Source: Virgifigura deserti
Lineage (GTDB): Bacteria > Pseudomonadota > Alphaproteobacteria > Dongiales > Dongiaceae
Assembly (NCBI GenBank): GCA_003576685.1
Contig: QOZR01000003.1
Coordinates: 124,001-188,000, forward strand
Direction of reading: 5' to 3'
Length of the DNA: 64,000 nt
The translations under genes and the position numbers were made by a program. Positions 56,067 to 64,000 of the stretch are shown here, piece by piece; the stretch's first letter is position 1, and the number at the start of each line of letters is the position of its first letter. Below the pieces are notes generated by a model. It ran no database searches. It saw only the letters and a list, made by a program, of their open reading frames with translations, and was not told the origin of the DNA.

Positions 56067-56867
56067 CTACGGCCGCAGGAGCACCTGTCTCAAATCGGCG
56101 CGCAAGGACCGGACCTCCTCTTCGAGCGCCTTGATGGATCTGGCGCTCGCCAGCTCGGCCTCCTCGCTCTCGGCGTCGCGATCGACGAAATAGGACGCCA
56201 GCGTGGCCGTGATATAGCCGAACACGGCGAAGCTGTAGAGCGAGAGGATTACGCAGAGGACCCGGCCCTCCGCCGTCCGCGGCCAATAATCGGACCCCAG
56301 CGTCGTCATGATCATTGCGGTCCACCACAGCGCATCGCCATAGCTCTCCAGTCCCGCCTCGCTCCGCTCCAAGGCATACATCCCTGCCGCGCCGACAACG
56401 GTGATGACGAGCGTCAACGCAACGACGTAGCCGAAGCCGCGACGCCCCAGGGTGGCGCGAATCGTCCGCATGCCGCGATTGAGCGATCCCACGATCTTGA
56501 CGAGACGCAGGCCACGTGTCGCCCGCGCCAGGCGCAGCACCCGGGCGAGTCGAAAGACGCGGAGCGCCGGTAGGGCGAGCGAAATCGCGCCAAGCCAATT
56601 GTCGCGCAGATAGGCCAGCTTGCGCGGAGCGAGAACGAATCTGAGCGCGAAGTCGATGATGAAGAGGACCCAGATCAGAGTACTGACGGACTGAAGAAAG
56701 GGGCTGAGGCCCCAGATCAGCTCGATCACCAGGAGCACCAGCCAGAAGAATCCGAGCACGATCATCGGCATCTCGAGCCAGTCTTGGAGTTGCTCCAGGA
56801 CTTCCAGGCGGTGATGTTCGAGAGTGGTTGGCGAGTCAGTCGCCGGTGAGTCGGTCGGGTGCTCCAT
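56067..56867 (-). CDS. Voltage-sensor ion channel with non-canonical selectivity filter
   Basis: A 266-residue six-helix ion-transport-family protein. S1 about 33-52, S2-S3 about 60-100, and S4 with the arginine ladder RVFRLARVLRLARATRGLR at about 103-121. S5 is about 147-166 and S6 about 203-228; the pore loop reads TTLGSDYWP at 188-196 where potassium channels have TTVGYGD. The C-terminus (about 232-262) is a heptad-rich coiled coil (IKALEEEVRSLRADLRQV) suited to tetramer assembly. Ion selectivity is therefore uncertain; annotation as a potassium channel would be too strong. Confidence 0.82.
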   Translation of the reverse strand: MEHPTDSPATDSPTTLEHHRLEVLEQLQDWLEMPMIVLGFFWLVLLVIELIWGLSPFLQSVSTLIWVLFIIDFALRFVLAPRKLAYLRDNWLGAISLALPALRVFRLARVLRLARATRGLRLVKIVGSLNRGMRTIRATLGRRGFGYVVALTLVITVVGAAGMYALERSEAGLESYGDALWWTAMIMTTLGSDYWPRTAEGRVLCVILSLYSFAVFGYITATLASYFVDRDAESEEAELASARSIKALEEEVRSLRADLRQVLLRP

Positions 56868-56974
56868 TCTGTCCTCCGGGGATGGGCGTGTGAACCGATC
56901 ATCTCCGGCGCCGCATCCAATGGCGCCGGCGGTTCTCCCCGGTCAACGTTCAGAGCGGCCAGTCGGCTCCACAG

Positions 56975-58201
56975 TCATTCGGCGCCGGCCAGGGCGACGG
57001 CGGTACGGTCCCGTGTCTCACGAATCGCGAAGACGAGCAGTCCGGCGATGATGGCGAGAATCACCGACGCGACCCAGACCCAGCTATAGCGGGCGAAGAG
57101 ATCGAATAGATAGCCGCCAAGGAAAGCCCCGGCCGCCGCGCCGAGGGAATGCCCGGCTGACAGAAAACCCATCGCCAAGCCCATGATGCGCAGACCGAGA
57201 TGGCTCGCCACGAGACTCGCCGTGACCGGCAGCGTCGAATAGTCGAAGAGCCCGAACGCAACGGCAAAGATGAACAAGAGCGACAGGTCGTTTGCGACGA
57301 ACATCAGCAGAATGAAAGACAGGCCGCGCAGGATATAGATGGCGCCAAGCAGCAGCGGCCGGTTCACCCGATCGGCGAGATAGCCGGCGAGCATCATGCC
57401 GCCGAGATTCACCGCCGACAGCACGCCATAGGCGGTGGCGCTTGCGAGCGGTGGAAAGCCGCAGGCCGCGGCATAGGGCAGCAGGTGCGTCTCGATCACG
57501 CCGCTCGTGGTGAAGCCGCAGATCGTGAAGCTCCAGAACAGAAGGTGGAACACCGGGCTCCGCCACAGGAAGGACAGCCGCCTGCCCAGAGGTTCCGCCG
57601 CCTGCCGACTTGCCGCCGCTGCATCGCCGCTACGCTGCCGTCGGATCAGCACCAGCACCACCGGGATCAGCGCCAGGCTGGCCAGTCCGAGCGCCAGATA
57701 GCTCCAGCGCCAGCCGGTCGTCGCGAGCACGCTCGCCAGCAGCGGAATGACCAGGAGTTGGCCAGCAGTCGAGCCCGAGGTGGCGATGCCGACCGCTAGG
57801 CCGCGGTTGCGCTCGAACTGAAGGCTGACGACCGTCGAGACGACGTGGGTCGCGGCGACGCCGAAGCCCAGGCCTGCGACCACGCTGAAGGCCAGAATGA
57901 ATTGCCAGGGCTCCGTCACGCCGGCGGTCAGGACCATGCCGATCCCGACCGCGACAAGTCCGGCGGAGAGCAGGATGCGCGGCCCGAACCGATCCACCAG
58001 ATTGCCGGCAACCGGCGCGATCACCGCCATCAGCACCAGGGCGATGGCGCCGCCTGTCGAGACGAAGCTGCGCGACGAGCCGAGGTCGGCTTCGAGGAAC
58101 GGCATCGTCAGGCCGAGGACGGAGCGGGCGGAGAAGGCTAGGCTGAGCGCGAGGAAACAAAGGCCGACAACGAGCCAGCCATAGAGCTGCGGGCGATTCA
58201 T
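56975..58201 (-). CDS. MFS transporter (monocarboxylate/oxalate-formate type)
   Basis: A 408-residue protein with twelve predicted helices. N-terminal YGWLVVGLCFLALSLAFSARS and FLEADLGSSRSFVSTGGAIALVLMA resemble the OFA/monocarboxylate porter group; LVDRFGPRIL near 70-80 is the MFS loop 2-3 motif. The cytoplasmic central loop is about 190-215 (RRQRSGDAAAASRQAAEPLGRR). An organic-acid substrate would fit the neighbouring C4/C3-acid enzymes, but this is inference. Confidence 0.83.
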   Translation of the reverse strand: MNRPQLYGWLVVGLCFLALSLAFSARSVLGLTMPFLEADLGSSRSFVSTGGAIALVLMAVIAPVAGNLVDRFGPRILLSAGLVAVGIGMVLTAGVTEPWQFILAFSVVAGLGFGVAATHVVSTVVSLQFERNRGLAVGIATSGSTAGQLLVIPLLASVLATTGWRWSYLALGLASLALIPVVLVLIRRQRSGDAAAASRQAAEPLGRRLSFLWRSPVFHLLFWSFTICGFTTSGVIETHLLPYAAACGFPPLASATAYGVLSAVNLGGMMLAGYLADRVNRPLLLGAIYILRGLSFILLMFVANDLSLLFIFAVAFGLFDYSTLPVTASLVASHLGLRIMGLAMGFLSAGHSLGAAAGAFLGGYLFDLFARYSWVWVASVILAIIAGLLVFAIRETRDRTAVALAGAE

Positions 58202-58322
58202 GCGATGACTCTATTGGGGCGAGCCTGCTTTCGGCAATCGGGACATTGTATGGATACAAGGCGATGGCCGTGGCACGATTACGGCATGTTGACGCTGTCT
58301 CCTTACCCCGCCACCGGCTCGA

Positions 58323-61300
58323 TCACCCGATCGCACCAACCGTGTGGATGATGCCGGAGCTGGCACGGCGGACCAGCTCGTAGAGGCGGGCCATCGGCTG
58401 GAAAATGCGGGCGTGCTCCTGCTCGTAGGACTGGTTCTCGTCGCTGCGATAGGTGGCGGGCTCGCCGAAGTCGCCCGCATCCTCCGGACTGTCGACCTTC
58501 GGGAAGATCAGCGCCAGCAGCCGGACCGCCGACTCGATATCGAGATGCAGGATGCGGGCGGCAAGCTCCTCGGGCGTGACGCCGTGCTGGTCGCTAAAGT
58601 CGGGAATCTGCGTCGCCAGCAGGAAGATGCGCTGGATCAGCGCGATGCGCAGCGCATGCAACAGGTGCAGATTGTGGCGGGTATCTTTGCCGATTCCCGC
58701 CACGAGGGGTTCCGGCGGCGGCTCGGTGTCGTAGCAGGCGGCGATCTCGGCCCGCAGGTCCAGGCAGTCCTTCTGCAGGATCCGGAAGATCTTCACCAGC
58801 TTCTCGTGATTGCCGACCTCCTCCAGATGCTCCGAGACGCGGCGCAACGCCTCGGTCCGACCGACGCCGGATTGGTGCGCCGCCTGCTGCAGCCACAGCC
58901 CGGGATCGAGGATGTCGATATAGGCCTTCAGCACATCGAGATCGCTGAACTCCAACGCCCACTCGACCATCGCGAACAGGCGCCGGAAGCGGGGCGACTC
59001 GCGATAGAGCCGCTGGAAGCGCTCCGGGTCCTTCTTCACCGCCTGCCCAACACCGCCGATGGTGTTCGCCAGCATGCCGAGCTGCTGCAGGATGCTGTTG
59101 TGCGGGATTGCCCGAAGCTGCGACGGATGGGCGAGATCGATCCGCGCGCCGCCGTCATGCTCGCGCCGCATGGCGCGCGATCCCGCCGGGTACAGCATGT
59201 TCGTGCCGAAGGCGTCGAGCAGCGCCGCATAGTTCGGATCGCCCATCACGCGCTCGTTGAACTGGCGGATGGTGATGAAGAACTCGGTAAGATAGTCGAC
59301 GTCGTCGTAGAACGGATCGTCGTCGGATTCGGCGGGCGGCAGCGCGGAGTCGAGAATGCGGCAGACAGTCGTGAAGGCGATCGAGGGCGTGATGAAATGG
59401 ACATAACCGTCGCCGCCCTGGAAGCTCGCTTCCTCCTTGCAGGCGACGCCCTGCTCCTCGAACTGCCGGCGGCTGACGGCTGAGGCGACGTAGCTCAGCC
59501 GGTCGGCGAAGCTGGAGGGGTGGGCGCCGCGGCCGATCGACTCGCCGTGGGTGTCGAAGATCACAAGCTGCACCTCGCCGAATCCATGTTCGACGAGCAA
59601 CGAGCCGAGCTTCATTCGCAGCCGTTCGACGGCGGCCGCGGCCGCGATCTGGCCGAGATAGCGGCCGGCATCGGAAAAGCCAGTCTGAATGCAGAGCCGG
59701 CCGCGCCGGCGCAAATAGGCTCCATAATGCGGGTTCTTCAGGCATTCCTCGATTACGCCCGCCCCGCGCTCGAACCCCTTCAGGGTTTCGAACAGGGGCG
59801 AGATGTCGACCTTGTCCTCGACCCCGAACAGCTTCGCATAATAGAGCGCGGTCAGCAGGGTGAAGGAGGTCTCGCATTCGGCGATCAGGAAGCGCACCGG
59901 CGTCGTCGCGTCGACATATTTCAGCATTTGCGCGACGAGCATGAAGAGACGCTTGGCCGACGTTTTCTCGGCGAGGATCGAGCCGAAATTCACCTGCACG
60001 GGCTCGACCCGCTCGATCAGCTGCGAAACCGCATTGACGTAGGAGCGGCGGTGGCTCGGATCGTCGGGCGCAACCGCCATGTCGAGGGTCTTGCGGATCG
60101 CATTGTGAAGCTGCGCGGCATTGAGGCGGACATGAGTGTGCGCCATGCCGAGGCCGTGATTGGCGATTTCCACGCGTAGGATGCAGAGGGCGCGCTTCGT
60201 CGCCGGGAGCTCGCTCAGCTCAACCGCGCGGTTGATCAAATCGAGAAGCTGCTGCGATTCGATCAGCCGCAGCGCTCGTCCGTCATGCATGCGCTTGGCG
60301 ATCTGCCGCACCCGCTCTGGCCAAGTGTCCTGTTCATTGTCGCGCTGGGCGCCTTGGAATACGTGGATCTCGTCCTCGACTTCCTTGATCGCCAGCGCCA
60401 GACGCGACTCGAGCAGCTCCAGCGTGTGCCGAAGATCGGTGAGCGCGTCGCCGAGCGCGAAACGCAGCCGGATATCCCGCACGCTGTCACGGTAATGCGT
60501 CAGTTGCAGGGCCTGCAGCCGCATCCGCTTGAACAGGCTGTCGCTCCACTTGATGTCGGAACGCCCGTCGAGGTCATAGCCGACCCAGCTCGCCACCGTC
60601 AGCAGCTTCGGCGACAGCGTCGGCCAATCCTCCGGATAGAGCTCCTCGGCCACCTCGAAGACGCTCTCATAGATGCGGCGCAAAGCCGCATGGATGTTGG
60701 CGATGGCTTCGACCGACAGGTCGTGCTCCGTCCGCAGGTCAAGGGCTCGTTCCGGCCGATGCTCCGACTGGATCACCTGCTCGAACAGCGCCCGGCGCCG
60801 GTCCGCCGTCAGCGGCGCGCCGCCGGCGCCGCACCCCGTCGCAAGCTCCGCCTGGATGCGCATCAGTCCGGCGCCAAGACTGAAGGTCGGGTGGGCGGTG
60901 ATGACGATTCCGAACAGTTCGCGCTCGACCGCCGCCTTGAACGTCGTGAACGGCGCCAGCGTCTCGTCTTCCGCGTCCTCGCCCGTGAAGGCGAAGCGCC
61001 GAATCAACGTCTTGATCCGCGCCGCGTTGGCGGTCGGATCACCTTCCCCGAGATAGGCGCCGAGCCGGTCGGCGCGCGCGAAGAACGCGATTGCGGTAAG
61101 GCGCTGGATGATCTGCTCGACGGCGGCGTAAGACAGCTCGCCGGTCTCGATCCGCCGCCCGACATCGAGTGCCAAAAGCTGTATCGGATTGCTGAGCGGG
61201 TTGCGTTCGGTCTGCTGCTTGAACTCGATCAGCGCATCCGCGAGCTGACGATGCAGCGCCGCATGCTCGGCACCCGCGCGATCGGGGAAACAGGCGATGG

Positions 61301-61421
61301 GCGCCGGCAGCAACGGCTGATTCGACGCTGCGAGCAAGGCGCCATAGCTCGCGTCCTCATCGGTCGCAGCCTTCTGCGCCACAATCTCGTCGGTCTGATG
61401 CTTAACGGCCCGCCGCGGCAT
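58323..61421 (-). CDS. ppc: Divergent phosphoenolpyruvate carboxylase-family protein
   Basis: A 1032-residue protein of the PEPC superfamily. The first catalytic histidine motif is kept (VITAHPTFSLG near 174-184) and so is the arginine motif GSRAMRR ... LRAIPHNS near 770-795. The bicarbonate/PEP loop reads FDTHGESIGRGAHP near 665 instead of FHGRGGSVGRGGGP, the lysine motif YSDSNKDAG is replaced by FSDAGRYLG, and the C-terminus ends HTVGAIG instead of the usual QNTG-type tail. It lies 159 bp after mtkB in a serine-cycle arrangement, where PEPC should supply oxaloacetate. Fold assignment is firm; the catalytic reaction needs caution. Confidence 0.82.
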   Translation of the reverse strand: MPRRAVKHQTDEIVAQKAATDEDASYGALLAASNQPLLPAPIACFPDRAGAEHAALHRQLADALIEFKQQTERNPLSNPIQLLALDVGRRIETGELSYAAVEQIIQRLTAIAFFARADRLGAYLGEGDPTANAARIKTLIRRFAFTGEDAEDETLAPFTTFKAAVERELFGIVITAHPTFSLGAGLMRIQAELATGCGAGGAPLTADRRRALFEQVIQSEHRPERALDLRTEHDLSVEAIANIHAALRRIYESVFEVAEELYPEDWPTLSPKLLTVASWVGYDLDGRSDIKWSDSLFKRMRLQALQLTHYRDSVRDIRLRFALGDALTDLRHTLELLESRLALAIKEVEDEIHVFQGAQRDNEQDTWPERVRQIAKRMHDGRALRLIESQQLLDLINRAVELSELPATKRALCILRVEIANHGLGMAHTHVRLNAAQLHNAIRKTLDMAVAPDDPSHRRSYVNAVSQLIERVEPVQVNFGSILAEKTSAKRLFMLVAQMLKYVDATTPVRFLIAECETSFTLLTALYYAKLFGVEDKVDISPLFETLKGFERGAGVIEECLKNPHYGAYLRRRGRLCIQTGFSDAGRYLGQIAAAAAVERLRMKLGSLLVEHGFGEVQLVIFDTHGESIGRGAHPSSFADRLSYVASAVSRRQFEEQGVACKEEASFQGGDGYVHFITPSIAFTTVCRILDSALPPAESDDDPFYDDVDYLTEFFITIRQFNERVMGDPNYAALLDAFGTNMLYPAGSRAMRREHDGGARIDLAHPSQLRAIPHNSILQQLGMLANTIGGVGQAVKKDPERFQRLYRESPRFRRLFAMVEWALEFSDLDVLKAYIDILDPGLWLQQAAHQSGVGRTEALRRVSEHLEEVGNHEKLVKIFRILQKDCLDLRAEIAACYDTEPPPEPLVAGIGKDTRHNLHLLHALRIALIQRIFLLATQIPDFSDQHGVTPEELAARILHLDIESAVRLLALIFPKVDSPEDAGDFGEPATYRSDENQSYEQEHARIFQPMARLYELVRRASSGIIHTVGAIG

Positions 61422-61521
61422 GTTGCTTCCCCTGCTTCTGATCCCGTTTTCCGAGCGGTTCTAGCCAAACCGGCCGCCGGAGTCATCGATTCATATGTCT
61501 GTTCCTATCGCGACACCCCCA

Positions 61522-61558
61522 CCCCTCCCTCCCCCGCATTTCGCGGGGGAGGGAGGGG
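61522..61558. repeat. Pyrimidine/purine stem-loop repeat, copy 2, between mtkB and ppc
   Basis: CCCCTCCCTCCCCCGC (61522-61537) pairs exactly with GCGGGGGAGGGAGGGG (61543-61558) around ATTTC. It lies 22 bp after the mtkB stop on the minus strand and may reduce read-through into ppc or protect the mtkAB message. Related to the stem at 37089-37121. Confidence 0.65.
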
Positions 61559-61580
61559 GCCGTGGGCCTAAATCCCTTTG

Positions 61581-62453
61581 CTAGTTCAGAACGCGCATCA
61601 TCGTCGCCCCGATCTCGGCCGGCGAATCGGCGACGGCGATGCCGGCGCTGCGCATCGCCTCGATCTTCTCAGCGGCGCTTTCGCCGCCGCCGCTGACGAT
61701 CGCCCCGGCATGGCCCATCCGTCGCCCCGGCGGCGCCGTGACGCCGGCGATGAAGCCGACGACGGGCTTCTTCCGCCGGGACTCCTTGAGGAACGCGGCC
61801 GCCTCCCCTTCCGGGTTGCCGCCGATCTCGCCAATCATGATGATGCCGTCGGTTTCATTATCGGCCAGGAACAGTTCCAGGCAGTCGACGAAGCTGGTGC
61901 CGTTCACCGGGTCGCCGCCGATCCCGATCACCGTCGACTGACCGAGCCCGACGGCGGTGGTCTGGGCCCCCGCCTCGTAGGACAGCGTACCCGAGCGGGA
62001 GACGATGCCGATCCGGCCCGGCCTGTAGACATAGCCCGGCATGATGCCGATCTTGCACTGGCCGGGCGTGATGACGCCGGGGCAGTTGGGACCGACGACC
62101 CGCGTCTTCGAGCCTTTGAGCTCGCGCCGGATGCGCGCCATGTCATGCACCGGGATTCCGTCGGTGATCGCAATCACCAGCGGCATCTCGGCGTCGATCG
62201 CCTCGAGGATGCCGTCAGCGGCGACAGGCGGCGGCACATAGACGACGGAGGCGTTGGCCCCGGTCTCGGCCATCGCCTCGGCGACCGTATCGAACACCGG
62301 CAGGCCGAGATGGGTCGTGCCGCCTTTGCCGGGCGTCACGCCCCCGACCATCCTTGTGCCATAGGCGATCGCCTGCTCGGAATGAAAGGTGCCTTGCGTT
62401 CCGGTGAAGCCCTGGCAGATCACCCGCGTTTCGGAATTGATGAGCACGGCCAT
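61581..62453 (-). CDS. mtkB: Malate-CoA ligase (malate thiokinase) alpha subunit
   Basis: A 290-residue succinyl-CoA synthetase alpha-like protein from the ATG at 62453, which overlaps the mtkA stop as TGATG; a much longer frame upstream is within mtkA and is not used. The CoA-binding Rossmann motif is [13 protein letters not shown] near 16-28, [12 protein letters not shown] near 120, and the phosphohistidine motif is [10 protein letters not shown] near 242. Adjacency to a PEPC-family gene, rather than to TCA-cycle genes, favours malate thiokinase over succinyl-CoA synthetase. Confidence 0.87.
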   Translation of the reverse strand: MAVLINSETRVICQGFTGTQGTFHSEQAIAYGTRMVGGVTPGKGGTTHLGLPVFDTVAEAMAETGANASVVYVPPPVAADGILEAIDAEMPLVIAITDGIPVHDMARIRRELKGSKTRVVGPNCPGVITPGQCKIGIMPGYVYRPGRIGIVSRSGTLSYEAGAQTTAVGLGQSTVIGIGGDPVNGTSFVDCLELFLADNETDGIIMIGEIGGNPEGEAAAFLKESRRKKPVVGFIAGVTAPPGRRMGHAGAIVSGGGESAAEKIEAMRSAGIAVADSPAEIGATMMRVLN

Positions 62454-63658
62454 CACGCAGTCTCCTTCACAAGCCGAAGAGCGCCCGTCCCTTGCGAGCT
62501 GCGAACCGCGTGGACGATCTTCTGCGCCGCGTCGGACAGTGTCGCCGCGCTGGTGATCGGAACGCTCGACTGGCCTAGAATCTGCCGGCCGAGCTCGACA
62601 TTCGTGCCTTCGAGGCGAACGACGAGCGGCCGGTCGAAGCCGACCTCGCGGGCCGCCTCGACGATCCCCTCGGCGATCGAATTGCAACGCATCATGCCGC
62701 CGAAGACATTGACGAGAATGCCGCAGACCGACGGGTCGGACGCAACCAGCCGGAAGGCGGTGGCGACCCGCTCCTTCGTCGCCGCGCCGGCGATATCCAT
62801 GAAGTTCGCGGGCTCGCCGCCATAGAGCTTGATGATGTCCATGGTCGCCATGGCGAGACCGGCGCCGTTGACCATGCAGCCGATATTGCCGTCGAGCTTG
62901 ACGTAGTTGAGGTCGTGTCTCGCAGCTTCGAGCTCGAGCGGATCGCTCTCGTCGTCGTCGCGCAGCTCCTCGATCCGACGGTGACGGAACAGTGCGTTGT
63001 CGTCGAAGCTCACCTTTGCGTCCAGCGCCAGCAGATCACCCTCCTCCGTGACGACCCAGGGATTGATCTCGATCAGGCTGGCGTCGAGATCGGTGAAGGC
63101 CCGATTCAGCGCCGTCAGGAACTTCGCCGCCGCCGAAAGCTGCCGATCGCGAAGGCCGAGTGCGAGCGCGATCCTGCGGGCATGGAAGGGCTGCAGCGGC
63201 GTGGCCGGTGGCAGCGTGAGGGTGAGGATCCTGTCGGGCGTCTCCGCGGCCACGGTCTCGATATCCATGCCGCCTTCGGTCGACGCCATCACGGTGACGC
63301 CACCGCTCTTGCGATCGACCAGCATCGCCAGATAGAGCTCGCGCGCGATGGCGCAACCGCGCTCGATATAGACCCGCTTGACCTCCTTGCCGTCCGGGCC
63401 GGTCTGATGCGTGACGAGCCGCATACCCAGCATCCGGTCGGCCGCGGCGGCGACCTCGCCGAGCGAGCGCACCACGGCGACGCCACCGGCCTTGCCGCGC
63501 CCGCCGGCATGGATCTGCGCCTTGACGACCCAGATGGAGCCGCCGAGCTCGGCGGCGGCGGCCTGCGCCTCCTGCGGCGTATGGGCGACATCGCCGTCGA
63601 GGACGGCGACGCCATAGCCACGCAGCAACTGCTTGGCCTGAAACTCGTGGATGTTCAT
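62453..63658 (-). CDS. mtkA: Malate-CoA ligase (malate thiokinase) beta subunit
   Basis: A 401-residue ATP-grasp protein with N-terminal [19 protein letters not shown], nucleotide-binding [16 protein letters not shown] near 45-60, metal/catalytic [25 protein letters not shown] near 208-232, and the CoA-ligase domain ([23 protein letters not shown] near 276-298, [14 protein letters not shown] near 336-349). With MtkB it makes malyl-CoA from malate, CoA and ATP, the step before malyl-CoA lyase in the serine cycle. The lyase gene would be expected upstream, outside the window. Confidence 0.87.
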   Translation of the reverse strand: MNIHEFQAKQLLRGYGVAVLDGDVAHTPQEAQAAAAELGGSIWVVKAQIHAGGRGKAGGVAVVRSLGEVAAAADRMLGMRLVTHQTGPDGKEVKRVYIERGCAIARELYLAMLVDRKSGGVTVMASTEGGMDIETVAAETPDRILTLTLPPATPLQPFHARRIALALGLRDRQLSAAAKFLTALNRAFTDLDASLIEINPWVVTEEGDLLALDAKVSFDDNALFRHRRIEELRDDDESDPLELEAARHDLNYVKLDGNIGCMVNGAGLAMATMDIIKLYGGEPANFMDIAGAATKERVATAFRLVASDPSVCGILVNVFGGMMRCNSIAEGIVEAAREVGFDRPLVVRLEGTNVELGRQILGQSSVPITSAATLSDAAQKIVHAVRSSQGTGALRLVKETA

Positions 63659-64000
63659 CTGCGCTTACTCCCTTCTTCTCGACCTGCGATACGCCGATGA
63701 GTCGCCGTCGGCGTGACGCTTTGCAGACAAAGGCGCACTGCCGCGGTACCGGTTTGCCGAAGATTGGAAGATTGAATCGGGCATGCCGGGTTCCGCCGCG
63801 ATCAAGCGCCTTGAAGACTGAAGACGAAGGCGCCTCCGGAACCCTGTCAGAGGCCGATAGCTCGAACTGCCCCGGAACCCTGTCGGGGACTCGCTATCCG
63901 ATGAAGACTGTATGGAGAGGGAGTCCGCGCCGCAACGGCGAACCGGGCCGCAACGCTAGGACTAATTGTCGCACGGGTCAGAAGAAAGCTACTCCACCCT
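63659..64000. other. Region upstream of mtkA without supported gene
   Basis: 342 bp to the window edge with no convincing frame. It should hold the mtkA promoter. A 13-bp direct repeat CCGGAACCCTGTC occurs at 63836-63848 and 63872-63884, and GGGTTCCG at 63788-63795 is the inverse of its core. Confidence 0.5.
63836..63884. repeat. 13-bp direct repeat upstream of mtkA
   Basis: CCGGAACCCTGTC at 63836-63848 and again at 63872-63884 with a 36-bp period, about 178 bp or more before the mtkA start. It could be a pair of regulator sites or part of a dispersed repeat running past the window edge. Confidence 0.45.

Overview
The window is GC-rich, densely coded bacterial chromosome. Gene content points to an alphaproteobacterium: an enuR-ehuABCD-eutABC-doeAB ectoine locus, malate thiokinase genes of the serine-cycle type, an EcfG-type (GGAAC-N16-CGTT) promoter, an alphaproteobacterial-style Zur box, PhoX, DUF1127 and many TGATG/ATGA start-stop overlaps. 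Order or genus cannot be fixed from the sequence alone. No rRNA, tRNA, CRISPR array, prophage or intact mobile element was seen; the only mobile trace is a broken IS630-type transposase.

Layout. 1-228: 3' end of a Sel1-repeat protein. 372-10029 (minus): regulator enuR, ABC importer ehuABCD and degradation genes eutA, eutB, eutC, doeA, doeB. Diverging from it, 10118-13679 (plus): doeX (AsnC/Lrp), doeC, doeD. Together these take up ectoine and hydroxyectoine and convert them through diaminobutyrate to aspartate. 13712-16771 (minus): tonB, two exbD, exbB and an orphan secreted protein, with two copies of a TTGCGA-N5-TCGCAA palindrome that looks like an iron-regulator operator. 16923-18710: ABC exporter. 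18884-24234 (minus): five-gene dipeptide/oligopeptide importer, followed by a divergent serine hydrolase of beta-lactamase fold, a Tat-exported PhoX-like phosphatase and a beta-helix/CBM protein.

29307-34555 is a metal-homeostasis block: NicO-family transporter plus a DUF1007 EF-hand protein, a 93-residue Tat-signal protein ending in a CPYCGC motif, znuA, and divergent zur-znuC-znuB with two tandem Zur boxes between znuA and zur. 34561-35900: an EcfG-like sigma factor and a PRC-barrel protein preceded by a perfect EcfG-type promoter. 36037-37856: a MetX-like alpha/beta hydrolase and a small hypothetical gene.

38174-50766 holds a split 2-aminoethylphosphonate (AEP) system: phnW, phnA, phnY and an HD-domain protein with a divergent LysR regulator, then about 3 kb of unrelated genes (acidic secreted protein, EamA exporter, DUF1127, second LysR), then a three-gene ABC importer of the Fe/AEP type. 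51217-53801: a TPR-LuxR regulator and a methyltransferase. 53806-54480: IS630 remnant. 54498-58201: leucyl aminopeptidase, a voltage-sensor channel with an unusual filter, an MFS carrier. 58323-63658 (minus): mtkA-mtkB and a divergent PEP-carboxylase-family gene, a partial serine-cycle module giving malyl-CoA and oxaloacetate.

Overall the window reads as a nutrient-scavenging region: osmolyte, peptide, phosphonate, phosphate ester, iron and zinc acquisition, linked to C1/C2 central carbon metabolism.
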